Source of the DNA: Desulfurellaceae bacterium bin18
GTDB taxonomy: Bacteria > Desulfobacterota > Binatia > Bin18
DNA length: 39,865 bases
Reading direction: 5' to 3'
Assembly (NCBI GenBank): GCA_002238415.1
Contig: MPMI01000046.1
Coordinates: forward strand, 1 to 39,865
Below, in pieces: positions 15,468-22,322 of the stretch. The notes below the pieces were generated by a model. The model was not told where the DNA came from. It searched no databases and saw nothing but the letters and a program-made list of their open reading frames with translations. The position numbers and the translations under genes are program-made. Numbering within the stretch: the first letter of the stretch is position 1; each line of letters begins with the position of its first letter.

Positions 15468-15662
15468 ATGAACAAAAAGCAACGGCCTGGAGAGGTAAAC
15501 TCCAGGCCGTCAAATTTCCCAGCCGAACCGAGGTTGAGAAAATGTCTCACAGACGTTTTCTTTGTACCGCATTCCGCCCCGGAATGCAACGGCGGCACCG
15601 GCTGGGAGACCCCGGAGGTGGTGTCGTGGTGGACGCCGTCCAGCTTGCTCTCCCTGGCATAG
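15468..15662 (+). CDS. Possible rep leader ORF
   Basis: This 64-codon ORF starts MNKKQRPGEVNSRPSNF and ends 37 bp inside the proposed rep gene in another frame. Such overlap would allow translational coupling, as known for leader peptides of some plasmid replication genes. It contains a perfect 11-bp hairpin (15482-15510). No protein family is recognised, and its ribosome-binding site is weak (GGGCGGC). Confidence 0.4.
   Translation: MNKKQRPGEVNSRPSNFPAEPRLRKCLTDVFFVPHSAPECNGGTGWETPEVVSWWTPSSLLSLA
15482..15510 (+). promoter_or_regulatory. Strong hairpin in the rep leader
   Basis: ACGGCCTGGAG pairs perfectly with CTCCAGGCCGT around the loop AGGTAAA. It lies just inside the leader ORF and 116 bp before the proposed rep start, where attenuation, antisense RNA pairing or translation control often acts. 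No T-run follows directly. Confidence 0.55.
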
Positions 15663-16591
15663 CATACGCCCCCGCAAAAGTTAGGCGCTACGGCCTGCAA
15701 GAGGCGCATACCCACCCCTTAGTGTCCTCCGGCAAAGACGCGGCCGGGGTCTGGCATAGTTCGTTTCGGGTCCCGGCGGCGCGGGCCTGGGGCTTTCCCG
15801 AGTTGGAATACGGGCGGACGGGGACGAGCATTCCGGCGCTTCTCTTCGACATGGACGGCGACCCGACCGACTGGCTCGTAGACGTACTCGGGCCGGCCCT
15901 GCCGCGGCCGAACTGGATCACGTGGCGCACGGCCAACCGGCACGCGCACGTCTGCTACACGCTGGCGCGCCCCGTGCTCACGGGCGCCCAGGCCCGCCCG
16001 ACCCCGCAAGCCTGGCTGGCCCGGATTGGGGAATACCTGGCGCTGAAGCTGAAAGCGGACGCGGCGTACAGCGCGGCGCTGGCGCATAATCCTATGGCAC
16101 GGGCGAGCCGGGGCCGCTACCGGACGGACTGGCTCCGGCAAGAACCGTACAGCCTGGCAGAGTTGGCCGCGTTCGTCCCAAAGGGCTGGCGGCGGCCCCC
16201 CCAGCCCCGGACCGTGTACGGGCGCAATGACGCGCTGTTCCGGGAGGGCATGAGATGGAGCGGCAAGCCGGCGAACTGGGGGAAATGGGCCGCTCTGGGG
16301 ACGCATCTCTGGGCGATGAATGCGGGTTTTATCGAGCCGTTAAACGCCCGGGAGTTAGCTGGCATTGTGAAGTCGATAGTCCGTTACCAGCGGCGCAACC
16401 TGGAGAGCGGCCAGCAGCAAGAGATGTTTTCCCGCATTCAGTCGGTTCGTGGCAAGAAGAGCGGCGCGGCGCGCTACCAGGGAAGCAACGAACAGACCCG
16501 GCCCTGGGAAGCTGAGGGTGTATCACGGCGGACATGGTACAGACACCAAGCCGGCCAACATACCGGCAAGCGAGGCCGTCCAAAAAAGTGA
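15626..16591 (+). CDS. rep: Plasmid replication initiator, replicase/primase type
   Basis: From GTG 15626 (GGAGG seven bases upstream) the product has 321 residues; the frame is open much further upstream, but without family-like sequence. Residues 10-180 match the plasmid replicase family, with ALLFDMDGDPTDWL as the acidic metal site and NRHAHVCYTLARPV as the His-containing strand. Next comes a PriCT-like helical domain (GRNDALFREGMRWSG ... LNARELAGIVKSIVRYQRR). The C-terminal segment (GVSRRTWYRHQ, KRGRPKK) looks like a basic helix-turn-helix. It should open and prime the plasmid origin. It lies 0.7 kb after the toxin-antitoxin pair and belongs to backbone A. A different initiator, TrfA, is at 29174. 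Confidence 0.85.
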   Translation: MVDAVQLALPGIAYAPAKVRRYGLQEAHTHPLVSSGKDAAGVWHSSFRVPAARAWGFPELEYGRTGTSIPALLFDMDGDPTDWLVDVLGPALPRPNWITWRTANRHAHVCYTLARPVLTGAQARPTPQAWLARIGEYLALKLKADAAYSAALAHNPMARASRGRYRTDWLRQEPYSLAELAAFVPKGWRRPPQPRTVYGRNDALFREGMRWSGKPANWGKWAALGTHLWAMNAGFIEPLNARELAGIVKSIVRYQRRNLESGQQQEMFSRIQSVRGKKSGAARYQGSNEQTRPWEAEGVSRRTWYRHQAGQHTGKRGRPKK

Positions 16592-16614
16592 CACTCGAAC
16601 CAAAACAGGATGAT

Positions 16615-16640
16615 ACGCCCCCAGCGAAGCGCGGGGGCGT
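16615..16640 (+). terminator. Hairpin downstream of rep
   Basis: ACGCCCCC-N10-GGGGGCGT lies 23 bp after the rep stop codon. It has no T-run, so it is a weak terminator or an RNA-stabilising hairpin. Confidence 0.4.
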
Positions 16641-16820
16641 AAGGGCCTTTGGGGGAGAGCCAGACTGTAGTGATAATGGACCGTTCCTGCCCAGAGGCGG
16701 GGTACAGGTGAAAACTGAAGATAAAGTGTGCCCTGCACAAAAAAAGGAAAAGGGTTCTTGTGGACAGTTTTCGTATTCAAATACCATCAACCACCCGCGT
16801 GGCAGATGGAAAGGAGACCT

Positions 16821-17072
16821 ATGCAAATCGTCGTGGACAAAGTGTTAGGCCCCCGGCCCTCCCAGGCCGTCACCATGCAGGAGCTCTCGCTGACCGAGCG
16901 GGTCCGGATCGAAAAGGAAAGCCTGCGGAAGTGGGTCCTGATCGCAGAGGAGTGGCGAGACGGCGCCTGGGTGCGGCAGACGACCATCGACGAGCAGCCG
17001 AGCCAGGCCCAAGCCCTCGTCCGGGCCGGTGCCTGGTTGCAGGCCGTAGCCGAAATGACCGATAGTCAGTAG
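16821..17072 (+). CDS. Small soluble protein paired with a TM coiled-coil protein (module copy 1)
   Basis: The product has 83 residues, begins MQIVVDKVLG and contains the core LTERVRIEKESLRKWVLIAE then AQALVRAGAWLQAVAEM. The protein at 24722-25048 shares the pattern (LSLKVRVRI...REWRLI...AQAFVHAGAWLQSLQEM), and each precedes a TM coiled-coil gene. It probably has a small alpha/beta fold. AAAGGAGA lies just upstream of ATG 16821; the longer frame to 16728 is not supported. Function unknown; the conserved pairing suggests the two products interact. Confidence 0.7.
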   Translation: MQIVVDKVLGPRPSQAVTMQELSLTERVRIEKESLRKWVLIAEEWRDGAWVRQTTIDEQPSQAQALVRAGAWLQAVAEMTDSQ

Positions 17073-17085
17073 GAGAGGAGCAGCG

Positions 17086-17454
17086 ATGGACGCAGAATTT
17101 TTACAGTTGGCGCGGGAGGCGGTCGCCGCGATGCAGTTGCAGGCCGCGGCCGCTGGTCACACGAGCTGGGTCGAGATCGCCCAGTTGGCGGTCAGTGGGG
17201 GGGGGCTCTTGGCGATCCTGGTGGGCTTGAAGCGGATGGGGGAAGCCGGCCACCGGCGGGACCGCGAAATTGATGAGCTGGCCGGTGCGTTCAGAAAGCA
17301 AGGCGAAGCCATGACCCAGGCGTTCACCCAGCAGGCGGAAACCTTGGGGAAAATCGGGCAGGCCCTCGACCGGCAAGGCGAAGCCATGACCCAGGCGTTC
17401 ACCCAGCAAGGCGAAGTCTTAGCCGAGCTGTTACGGCGCACCGGTCCCGCCTAG
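17086..17454 (+). CDS. Small TM coiled-coil protein (family member 1)
   Basis: The 122-residue protein has an N-terminal helix (EFLQLAREAVAAMQ), one membrane helix (about 28-47) and a charged link (HRRDREIDELAGAF). The tail is of coiled-coil type, with GEAMTQAFTQQ present twice and ETLGKIGQALDRQ between. Three more members are at 24468-24719, 30537-30833 and 36936-37256. GGAGAGGAG precedes the ATG. The tail repeat suggests duplication of a 19-residue unit. It probably forms membrane-bound oligomers; the role is unknown. Confidence 0.75.
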   Translation: MDAEFLQLAREAVAAMQLQAAAAGHTSWVEIAQLAVSGGGLLAILVGLKRMGEAGHRRDREIDELAGAFRKQGEAMTQAFTQQAETLGKIGQALDRQGEAMTQAFTQQGEVLAELLRRTGPA

Positions 17455-17481
17455 CCCGGTCGCTATCGGAGTGGGGCGCTC

Positions 17482-17979
17482 CTAGTCGGCATGCGCCGCC
17501 CGTATCCACTCGTTGACCTGCTCTGCCTGGTGCGGGGTCAGCGCGTCCCACGCGGTCTGAAAGGTCCGCAGCTCCTGGGCGGGCGGCCCGACCGCCTGAT
17601 AGAGCGCCGCCGCGCTCGCGCCGAGCAGGCCCACACCGAGCAGCCCCATCAGCAGCCGTGGCCGCCATCCCTCTGGCACCCAGCCCGGGCCGACGAGCGG
17701 GGGCATGTCCCGGTCGAGGCGGACGGGGGGCGGCGGCTGAGGAGGGGGCGCAGGTGACGCGGCCGGCTCCTGGAGGCCTGCCCGTCCAGGAGCTGCGGGC
17801 GGGGTGCCAAATTGCCGGAATAAGCGCACCACCGCCGTATGACTCCATTTCGTGGCGCGCCCTGGGGGGAGGGGGACGGCTTCAGCGGCGAGGATGTCCG
17901 CAATAGCGCGGAGGCTTTTCCCTTCCTCGCGCAGCTCTCGGGCGCGGTGGACGGCGGAGGAAGCGGCGGGGGTGTCCAT
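17482..17979 (-). CDS. Helix-turn-helix protein with C-terminal membrane segment
   Basis: The 165-residue protein begins with a recombinase-type HTH (ARELREEGKSLRAIADILAA, then WSHTAVVRLFRQFG). A Pro-rich linker (PAPPPQPPPPV) follows, then one membrane helix (LLMGLLGVGLLGASAAALYQ) and a short acidic tail. It would be a DNA-binding protein tethered to the membrane, which could regulate or position plasmid DNA. It has no clear ribosome-binding site. Repeated GTTCCA motifs (17993-18010) and the 10-11 bp repeat array (18061-18132) lie directly upstream and are candidate targets. Confidence 0.7.
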   Translation of the reverse strand: MDTPAASSAVHRARELREEGKSLRAIADILAAEAVPLPPGRATKWSHTAVVRLFRQFGTPPAAPGRAGLQEPAASPAPPPQPPPPVRLDRDMPPLVGPGWVPEGWRPRLLMGLLGVGLLGASAAALYQAVGPPAQELRTFQTAWDALTPHQAEQVNEWIRAAHAD

Positions 17980-17992
17980 CTGTACAGTTTTA

Positions 17993-18010
17993 GAACGTTC
18001 CAGTGTTCCA
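17993..18010. promoter_or_regulatory. GAACGTTC / GTTCCA repeats upstream of the HTH-TM gene
   Basis: GAACGTTCCAGTGTTCCA has a small palindrome (GAACGTTC) and two GTTCCA copies eight bases apart, placed 14-31 bp before the start codon. It is a possible autoregulatory operator. Confidence 0.4.
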
Positions 18011-18060
18011 CCGTGAAACCAGGCACTTACCAGCTTTGATTAGTTTTGATTGGTTTTGCT

Positions 18061-18132
18061 CCTTTACAACCATTGACAGCCCCTTGACAACCATTGACAG
18101 CCCCTTGACAGCCCCTTGACAACCCTTGACCC
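18061..18132. repeat. Array of 10-11 bp repeats (iteron-like)
   Basis: Seven consecutive units of the type CCTTGACAAC or CATTGACAGCC occur with no spacer. The period of 10-11 bp places every unit on the same face of the helix. AT-rich TTTTGATT repeats (18034-18057) flank the left side. Arrays like this serve as binding sites for replication, partition or transfer proteins. It lies between the HTH-TM gene and the oriT/mobC region. Confidence 0.7.
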
Positions 18133-18339
18133 CACGAAAGGAAAGCGAACAAACGAGATCCAAAACGGGGCAGATCGAGCAAAAACCGGGCGCGCGGGTT
18201 GCTTCGGCCCGCAAATCTCCCTGATCCAGCCCTCTGCTACTCGTTTTTTCCCTGCCACTTGCCGCCCAGGGCGCTGATGTTCGCCTCCGCTTCCCGGGCC
18301 TTTTTCATTCCCCCGTCTTTTTTGCCCCTAGGAATGTTG

Positions 18340-18480
18340 CGTTCATTTTCTACCATAGGCAGGATACGCATTCTGCTAGACAAAAACCCGAAGCGGGTTC
18401 TTTGCCTCCAGACTGCCCCGGCTTTGCCGCCCGCCCACGGGCGGATGTACCCGGCTTCGCCGCCCGGCTGACGCCGGATA
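18340..18480 (-). other. oriT: Candidate oriT region of backbone A
   Basis: On the minus strand ATGCGTATCCTGCC (complement of 18358-18371) contains TATCCTG^C, the nic core known for RP4-like (MOBP) plasmids. It lies about 130 bp before mobC, the usual place for oriT. GC-rich inverted repeats (CCGCCCGCCCACGGGCGG, 18428-18445) follow. Four related elements lie elsewhere on the plasmid. The nic assignment is by motif and context only. Confidence 0.55.
18385..18403 (+). terminator. Small hairpin with T-run
   Basis: AACCCG-AAG-CGGGTT is followed by CTTT. It is a short terminator or an oriT stem, just beside the nic-like core. Confidence 0.4.
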
Positions 18481-18498
18481 TTTGAGGAGGGAACACAG

Positions 18499-18981
18499 AT
18501 GCCCAGACCGAAGGCAAAACCCGGCGCGATCCGCTCGAAGATGGCTTTCGTCCGGCTGCGAGCGGAGGAGGAGGCCGGGCTCAAAAAATTAGCCGCCGAT
18601 CTTGGCCAGCCCCCGAGCCGGATCATACGCCGGCTGATCCGCGAAGCGCTCACCGGCGGGCCGGATTACTTCGACGATGGGCTGGTGGATCTCCGCCGGA
18701 TGCACCGCGAGCTGGCCGCGATCGGCCGCAACCTCAACCAGCTCAGCCGCGTGGCCAACCAGGGCGGTGCGGTCAGTGGGGAGGACGTGCGCCGGGTGAT
18801 TACCGCCGGCCTCGTGCAGACGGAAGCCGTCAAAGAGCTGTACCGCCGGGCGGTCTGGGCCGCCGCGAAGCGGGCGGTCCTCCCGCTCTACGAAGAGGCC
18901 GGCTTGACCTTAACGCAGGGGGAGGCGGGCGAGGACCATGAGCGGGCCTTGTTCGATCTCCCGCCCCGCGCTGAGGACTGA
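18499..18981 (+). CDS. mobC: MobC-family mobilization accessory protein
   Basis: The 160-residue protein has an N-terminal ribbon-helix-helix-like part (FVRLRAEEEAGLKKLAADLG, then SRIIRRLIREAL). The MobC box follows: LRRMHRELAAIGRNLNQLSR and VANQGG. MobC binds oriT and helps the relaxase open the DNA for nicking. GAGGAGGG precedes the ATG. A relaxase gene normally overlaps or follows mobC, but here it is missing: the next gene is a GIY-YIG nuclease. The plasmid would need a relaxase in trans. The 3' end of a second mobC remains at 23609-23689. Confidence 0.85.
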   Translation: MPRPKAKPGAIRSKMAFVRLRAEEEAGLKKLAADLGQPPSRIIRRLIREALTGGPDYFDDGLVDLRRMHRELAAIGRNLNQLSRVANQGGAVSGEDVRRVITAGLVQTEAVKELYRRAVWAAAKRAVLPLYEEAGLTLTQGEAGEDHERALFDLPPRAED

Positions 18982-19120
18982 AGCCCCTCAGAGCCGCCCG
19001 CCTTGCTTGTCCGGAAAGAAGTCGATACGGACCATTAAATCAGCGCCACCTGGGCGCAGGTCGGGATTGGGATAGGGCCGCTCATGCGGCGGTACATCTG
19101 CTGGAAAGGCGTATTGCTGA

Positions 19121-19762
19121 ATGGAGAATCAAGAAAATGGAAACCAGATCGTGTACGTACTGACCAACCCGGCCATGCCCGGCCTCGTCAAAATTGGACT
19201 GACGACACGAGAGAACCCTCAGCTCAGAATGGACGAACTCTACAGCACGGGTGTACCGTTTCCGTTTGAGTGTGTGATTGCCAAGCAGATCGAAGAGGCA
19301 CGCGCCGGTCAACTTGAGCAGGCGTTACACACCGCGTTCAAACCCTATCGTGTCAACCCTTCCAGGGAATTTTTTGCCATCGAAATCTATCAGGTCAAGG
19401 CGTTGCTCTGTGCGTGGCCTGGAACAGATGTGACCCCACAAGTCAACAAAGAAACGGAAGCGCTCCCCGACGTTGAGCGGGAAGCCGGCAAAAGATTTGA
19501 GAGTCGAAAGCCGAAAAGGCCGAACCTGAACTTCGATGAGATGGGCATTCCGACCGGATCGCTGTTGGTATCCAGCGATACTGGTGAGGAAGCAACGGTG
19601 ATCGAGCCGAAGAAGGTACGGTTTCGAGGGGAGGAGATGGCGCTGCACCGGGCAACTCAGCTTGCCCTAAACGTTGAATATAAGATTAAGCCGCTCCATT
19701 ACTGGACCTTCAATGGCCGATCCCTCCAAGAAATTTACGACAAAAGGTATCCCTTGGAGTGA
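19121..19762 (+). CDS. GIY-YIG (T5orf172-type) nuclease with RAMA-like C-terminus
   Basis: The 213-residue protein begins with IVYVLTNPAMPGLVKIGLTT, the signature of T5orf172 domains in the GIY-YIG nuclease superfamily, and continues to about residue 95 (LEQALHTAFKPYRVNPSREFF). After a basic linker the last 80 residues (MGIPTGSLLVSSDTGEEATV ... HYWTFNGRSLQEIY) resemble RAMA-type modification-reading domains. The combination would suit a stand-alone restriction nuclease or a homing-type enzyme. No methylase is adjacent. Codon use is less GC-biased than that of mobC, which points to separate acquisition. Confidence 0.75.
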   Translation: MENQENGNQIVYVLTNPAMPGLVKIGLTTRENPQLRMDELYSTGVPFPFECVIAKQIEEARAGQLEQALHTAFKPYRVNPSREFFAIEIYQVKALLCAWPGTDVTPQVNKETEALPDVEREAGKRFESRKPKRPNLNFDEMGIPTGSLLVSSDTGEEATVIEPKKVRFRGEEMALHRATQLALNVEYKIKPLHYWTFNGRSLQEIYDKRYPLE

Positions 19763-19767
19763 AAGGC

Positions 19768-20079
19768 ATGGGACAAGAGACGACCAATCAACCAGAACCG
19801 CGCCCCACTCCAGTCATTTTGCGGGCTAAACCGTTACGTGTCGAGGCTAATTTCAGAATGTCAGCCAGACTTGTATCCGCGCCGAAACCGTCCGAGCCAC
19901 CCGAGCCACCCGAGCCACCCGAGAAGCCGCCGTTCATAGATCGAAACTTGAAAGCGGGGAAATTCGTGCTCAAAGGACTCCGAAAGCTGGGTCGTATCGG
20001 TGCTATCATTGGAGGGTTAGAAAAAATTCTGGAACTTTTCGGCCTCAAGCGTCAGCCTGCGGTAGCCGCCCAACTTTGA
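19768..20079 (+). CDS. Small Pro-rich protein downstream of the nuclease
   Basis: From ATG 19768 (GGAG eight bases upstream; five bases after the nuclease stop) the product has 103 residues. The middle contains a PSEPPEPPEPPEKPP stretch. The C-terminal part (FVLKGLRKLGRIGAIIGGLE, then KILELFGL) is an amphipathic or membrane-associating helix. Its placement suggests co-transcription with the nuclease. It may be an immunity or accessory protein, but nothing in the sequence proves this. Confidence 0.6.
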   Translation: MGQETTNQPEPRPTPVILRAKPLRVEANFRMSARLVSAPKPSEPPEPPEPPEKPPFIDRNLKAGKFVLKGLRKLGRIGAIIGGLEKILELFGLKRQPAVAAQL

Positions 20080-20101
20080 CACATTGCCCCTTATCAGACA
20101 C

Positions 20102-20150
20102 AAAACCGCCCGATTTGAAACACCCGCGTAAAGCTAGCGGGGCGGTTTTT
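20102..20150 (+). terminator. Terminator hairpin, second copy of the 1641-1689 element
   Basis: AAAACCGCCC (20102-20111) pairs with GGGCGGTTTT (20140-20149), followed by T. Flanking sequence (CTTATCAGACAC before; GAATGTTCGGCAG and GGCGAAGATTTTAAGG after) is shared with 1629-1734, so the whole block is a dispersed repeat. Confidence 0.65.
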
Positions 20151-20249
20151 GCGAATGTTCGGCAGCAAGCCCCGCGTGGCGAAGATTTTAAGGTGGGGTG
20201 CCGCCAGGACGCCGGGCGGGCGGCCCCGGTCCCGCCCGATCCAGGCCCC

Positions 20250-20294
20250 GCGCCGGACGTCCGGACCACGCGCCGCCTAATAATATTCAGCGGG
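20250..20294. repeat. CCGGACGTCCGGAC plus CCGCCGAATA-type palindrome (copy 3)
   Basis: CGCCGGACGTCCGGACC is followed by CGCCGCCTAATAATATTCAG (20271-20290), a decayed form of the palindrome. It lies downstream of the terminator, as in copy 1. Confidence 0.5.
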
Positions 20295-20383
20295 AGGAGT
20301 CCAAAACCCCACGCCCGTTACCCTTCACCCGGTCGAGTTCGTCCGGTACAGGGCAACTGAGCGCCCCGTTTTCCGGGCATTTC

Positions 20384-20426
20384 TCCCCAGCCCCCAGCAG
20401 ACACCCCGTCTCTGGGGAATTTTGTT
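20384..20426 (+). terminator. Hairpin with T-rich tail
   Basis: TCCCCAG (20384-20390) pairs with CTGGGGA (20412-20418), followed by ATTTTGTTTTT. The loop is long (21 bases) but the tail is typical of an intrinsic terminator. Confidence 0.5.
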
Positions 20427-20489
20427 TTTCTAAGGTGTAAGGGTGTTTATCGCGGTTCAATTTTCTATATGAAATTAAGGAGGTGTGAC

Positions 20490-20546
20490 ATGAAGAGCTT
20501 TATTCTTTGGTTCGTAATCGAGCTGCTGACGTTGTTTTTTGACTAA
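20490..20546 (+). CDS. Hydrophobic 18-residue micro-ORF with an ideal ribosome-binding site
   Basis: ATG 20490 opens the frame MKSFILWFVIELLTLFFD and a stop. TAAGGAGGTG, a full match to the 3' end of bacterial 16S rRNA, lies four bases before it. The upstream 80 bp are AT-rich (TTCAATTTTCTATATGAAAT) and could hold a promoter. Such short hydrophobic peptides can act as toxins or membrane modulators. Translation is likely from the ribosome site, but function is unknown. Confidence 0.45.
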   Translation: MKSFILWFVIELLTLFFD

Positions 20547-20749
20547 GGACAATCCAGAATTCCCTTTCCCTTCTAACCAGTCCCCCTGGGTCCGTTCCTG
20601 CTGAGGAGGCTCCGGGCGCGTCCCGAAGGGCGCGACAGGAGGAGAGCAGGGACACGACCGAAGCCGGGGAGCCTCTGCCGTGCGCCCAGGGCAGGTCGCC
20701 ACACGGTTCAGCCCGTCAACCTCCTGGCCCGAGCGGCCAGAGCGGAAAA

Positions 20750-20890
20750 GCGTCCCCCGGAGGGGCCTTTGTAGTGGGTGGGTGGCGGCCCTTTTGGGCC
20801 TGGTTCCTCGGCCCAAAAGGGCCGCATACGCGCCGCGTTCTCGCGCGCGCGGATTAAATAACGATTAAAGAACGATTAGCGGTTTTTGGG
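20750..20890. other. Origin-like region, degraded second copy
   Basis: This segment matches 28874-29012. It has a GC-rich stretch with GGGGCCTTT, an inverted repeat GGCCCTTTTGGGCC / GGCCCAAAAGGGCC (20787-20800 / 20810-20823), then an AT-rich part with AACGATTA repeated 11 bp apart (20860, 20871). It precedes a trfA tail fragment (20965-21027), as the intact copy precedes trfA. The 22-bp iterons are missing here. Confidence 0.6.
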
Positions 20891-20964
20891 CGCGGCGCTA
20901 ATCGGCTGGAAACGTGAGGGTTTCCGGGAATCTCGGGAGGGCTTGCGCGCCGCGGATGCCACGC

Positions 20965-21027
20965 CTATTTCCACCGGCGAGCTGGAGGCCTGCGCGCAGC
21001 CAAATGCTTCTGCTGGCTCGGGCGTGG
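20965..21027 (-). pseudogene. 3'-terminal remnant of a second trfA
   Basis: The minus-strand frame reads PRPSQQKHLAARRPPARRWK and a stop, almost the same as the end of the intact TrfA (SQQKHLAARRPPARRRK). Only about 20 codons remain. It shows that a second TrfA replicon was present or that this region was duplicated. Confidence 0.75.
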
Positions 21028-21123
21028 CAGTCGGTGGGAAGAGTGGCCTGACAATTGGCTTCTGACATGGCCCTGGCGGAAGCGGTGCTCTCAACCGTTC
21101 CGCTTCCCACCAAGGCAGTCAGA

Positions 21124-21303
21124 TTACCAGCCTGGATCATCCAGTGGCGTCATATCCTCCTCCCACCACCAAGTCATCTCGAACTCGTGTAGCTTCCCTG
21201 ACGATGGGACATGATCCGTGGGTTGCTCGCGGGTGAGCCCCGCCCAGATGCCACACAAAAAGATGAGTGTCACCAGCAGGGCTAGCAGTTTGACCGAAAA
21301 CAT
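21124..21303 (-). CDS. Small membrane or secreted protein (59 aa)
   Basis: The frame begins MFSVKLLALLVTLIFLCGIW and ends TPLDDPGW. The first 22 residues form one hydrophobic helix; the rest is acidic and Trp-rich (EMTWWWEEDM). GGAG lies 11 bases before the ATG. It follows the trypsin-like protease remnant by 37 bp on the same strand, as other small secreted proteins follow the other protease tails. Function unknown. Confidence 0.55.
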   Translation of the reverse strand: MFSVKLLALLVTLIFLCGIWAGLTREQPTDHVPSSGKLHEFEMTWWWEEDMTPLDDPGW

Positions 21304-21340
21304 ATCGCACTACTCTCCCGGCGATTATCCCTGCGATCCC

Positions 21341-21640
21341 TTAACAGTCATCATTATCGCAGGTATCGCTTGAGGGACGCCGATATTCGGATTTTGTCCC
21401 CCAGAAATGGCTGAACCTATACCCGTCATTTCTGAACGCGGTCACAATATCATTGGCTTTAATATAGAACGTCACTGGTTCCTCACGTCCATCTATTTCT
21501 TCTGTCCCCCCTCCCATGACGACTCCTGCAACATGCCGATTCCCGGTCCCAGCGTAGGCAACGAGGGCACCTGAATCACCTTGCTGGGATTCATATTCCA
21601 GAATATTCACACAACATATCTTACTTGAACTGCTGTATTT
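21341..21640 (-). pseudogene. C-terminal part of a trypsin-like serine protease (remnant 2)
   Basis: The frame contains ESQQGDSGALVAYAG, with the catalytic Ser in GDSG of S1-family proteases. It goes on with HVAGVVMGGG and ends FSHFWGTKSEYRRPSSDTCD, NDDC and a stop. The His and Asp parts of the triad are absent: upstream of about 21640 the frame runs into unrelated DNA that encodes a different remnant on the other strand. It is the longest of three copies of this gene end. The tail may carry a disulfide (TCDNDDC). Confidence 0.75.
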
Positions 21641-21641
21641 G

Positions 21642-21791
21642 ACCCAAAGGGATAGAGTGTCACGGGACGACTTTAAGCGCCTGCTCCACGGGTTTACCGG
21701 GAATGTACGCGAGATATGGAGTGACGAGTTTGCCACGGTGTACCACCCCGACTTTAAGGAGATCGTGGAGGAAGTCTTTGCAGAAAATTAG
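21642..21791 (+). pseudogene. C-terminal fragment of an unknown protein
   Basis: The frame reads DRVSRDDFKRLLHGFTGNVR, then EIWSDEFATVYHPDFKEIVE, EVFAEN and a stop. The sequence looks protein-like and acidic, but no start or ribosome-binding site is present and the 5' part is cut by the protease remnant. Family not recognised. Confidence 0.4.
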
Positions 21792-21834
21792 GCAGGACTC
21801 TTGTCCCTCCTGGACGTGCAGGCCTCTAGGCGCG

Positions 21835-21862
21835 GAATCTTATTTTCAGAATAAGAATCTGA
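21835..21862. repeat. CTTATT/AATAAG hairpin element (copy 3)
   Basis: GAATCTTATTTTCAGAATAA continues to GAATCTGA; the CTTATT and AATAAG arms can pair. It is related to 1839-1869, 3693-3724 and 30497-30528. Confidence 0.6.
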
Positions 21863-21880
21863 ACCCCCACCAGGGCGATT

Positions 21881-22195
21881 TGCCACAACGCGGCCCCCCC
21901 GCGTTCTTTCCCGCCCAGGGCAAAAGAAGCCGATCTCCGACGCCCGTTACCATTCACCCGGTCGAGATCGTCCGTTAGACGGCAAATATGGAGGCCGGTT
22001 TTTCAAGGAAAGGGCAGAAAAGAGCGATAGGCCGCGCTCCCTTTTGCAAGCGGCCCAAAAAGCGGATTTGCGGGAAAAGCGCAAAACGCCAGATTCGGCG
22101 GGGTCTCGCGGTCTCCTGCATCAGGCCCGGCCGCGTGGCCGCGGGCAGCTCGTCCCGCGCGCACCGCAGCAAGCAGTCATAAATTGTATTATGAG
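21881..22195. repeat. 0.3-kb dispersed repeat, copy B
   Basis: Partner of 4336-4652, same orientation, diverged by scattered substitutions and short indels. The hairpin GCGGATTTGCG / CGCAAATCCGC is eroded on its right arm here (CGCAAAACGCC). Confidence 0.7.
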
Positions 22196-22322
22196 GGACA
22201 GAGACACGGCCAGGGCGGGGCAGGTTATGGCCTTCGGCCCAGAGGCGGGCTTCGCCGGGCGGCAGCAGGCGGGTAAAGTTTTTTCGCTGGATTGAATAAA
22301 TCGCGCGCGCGCCGAATATTCT

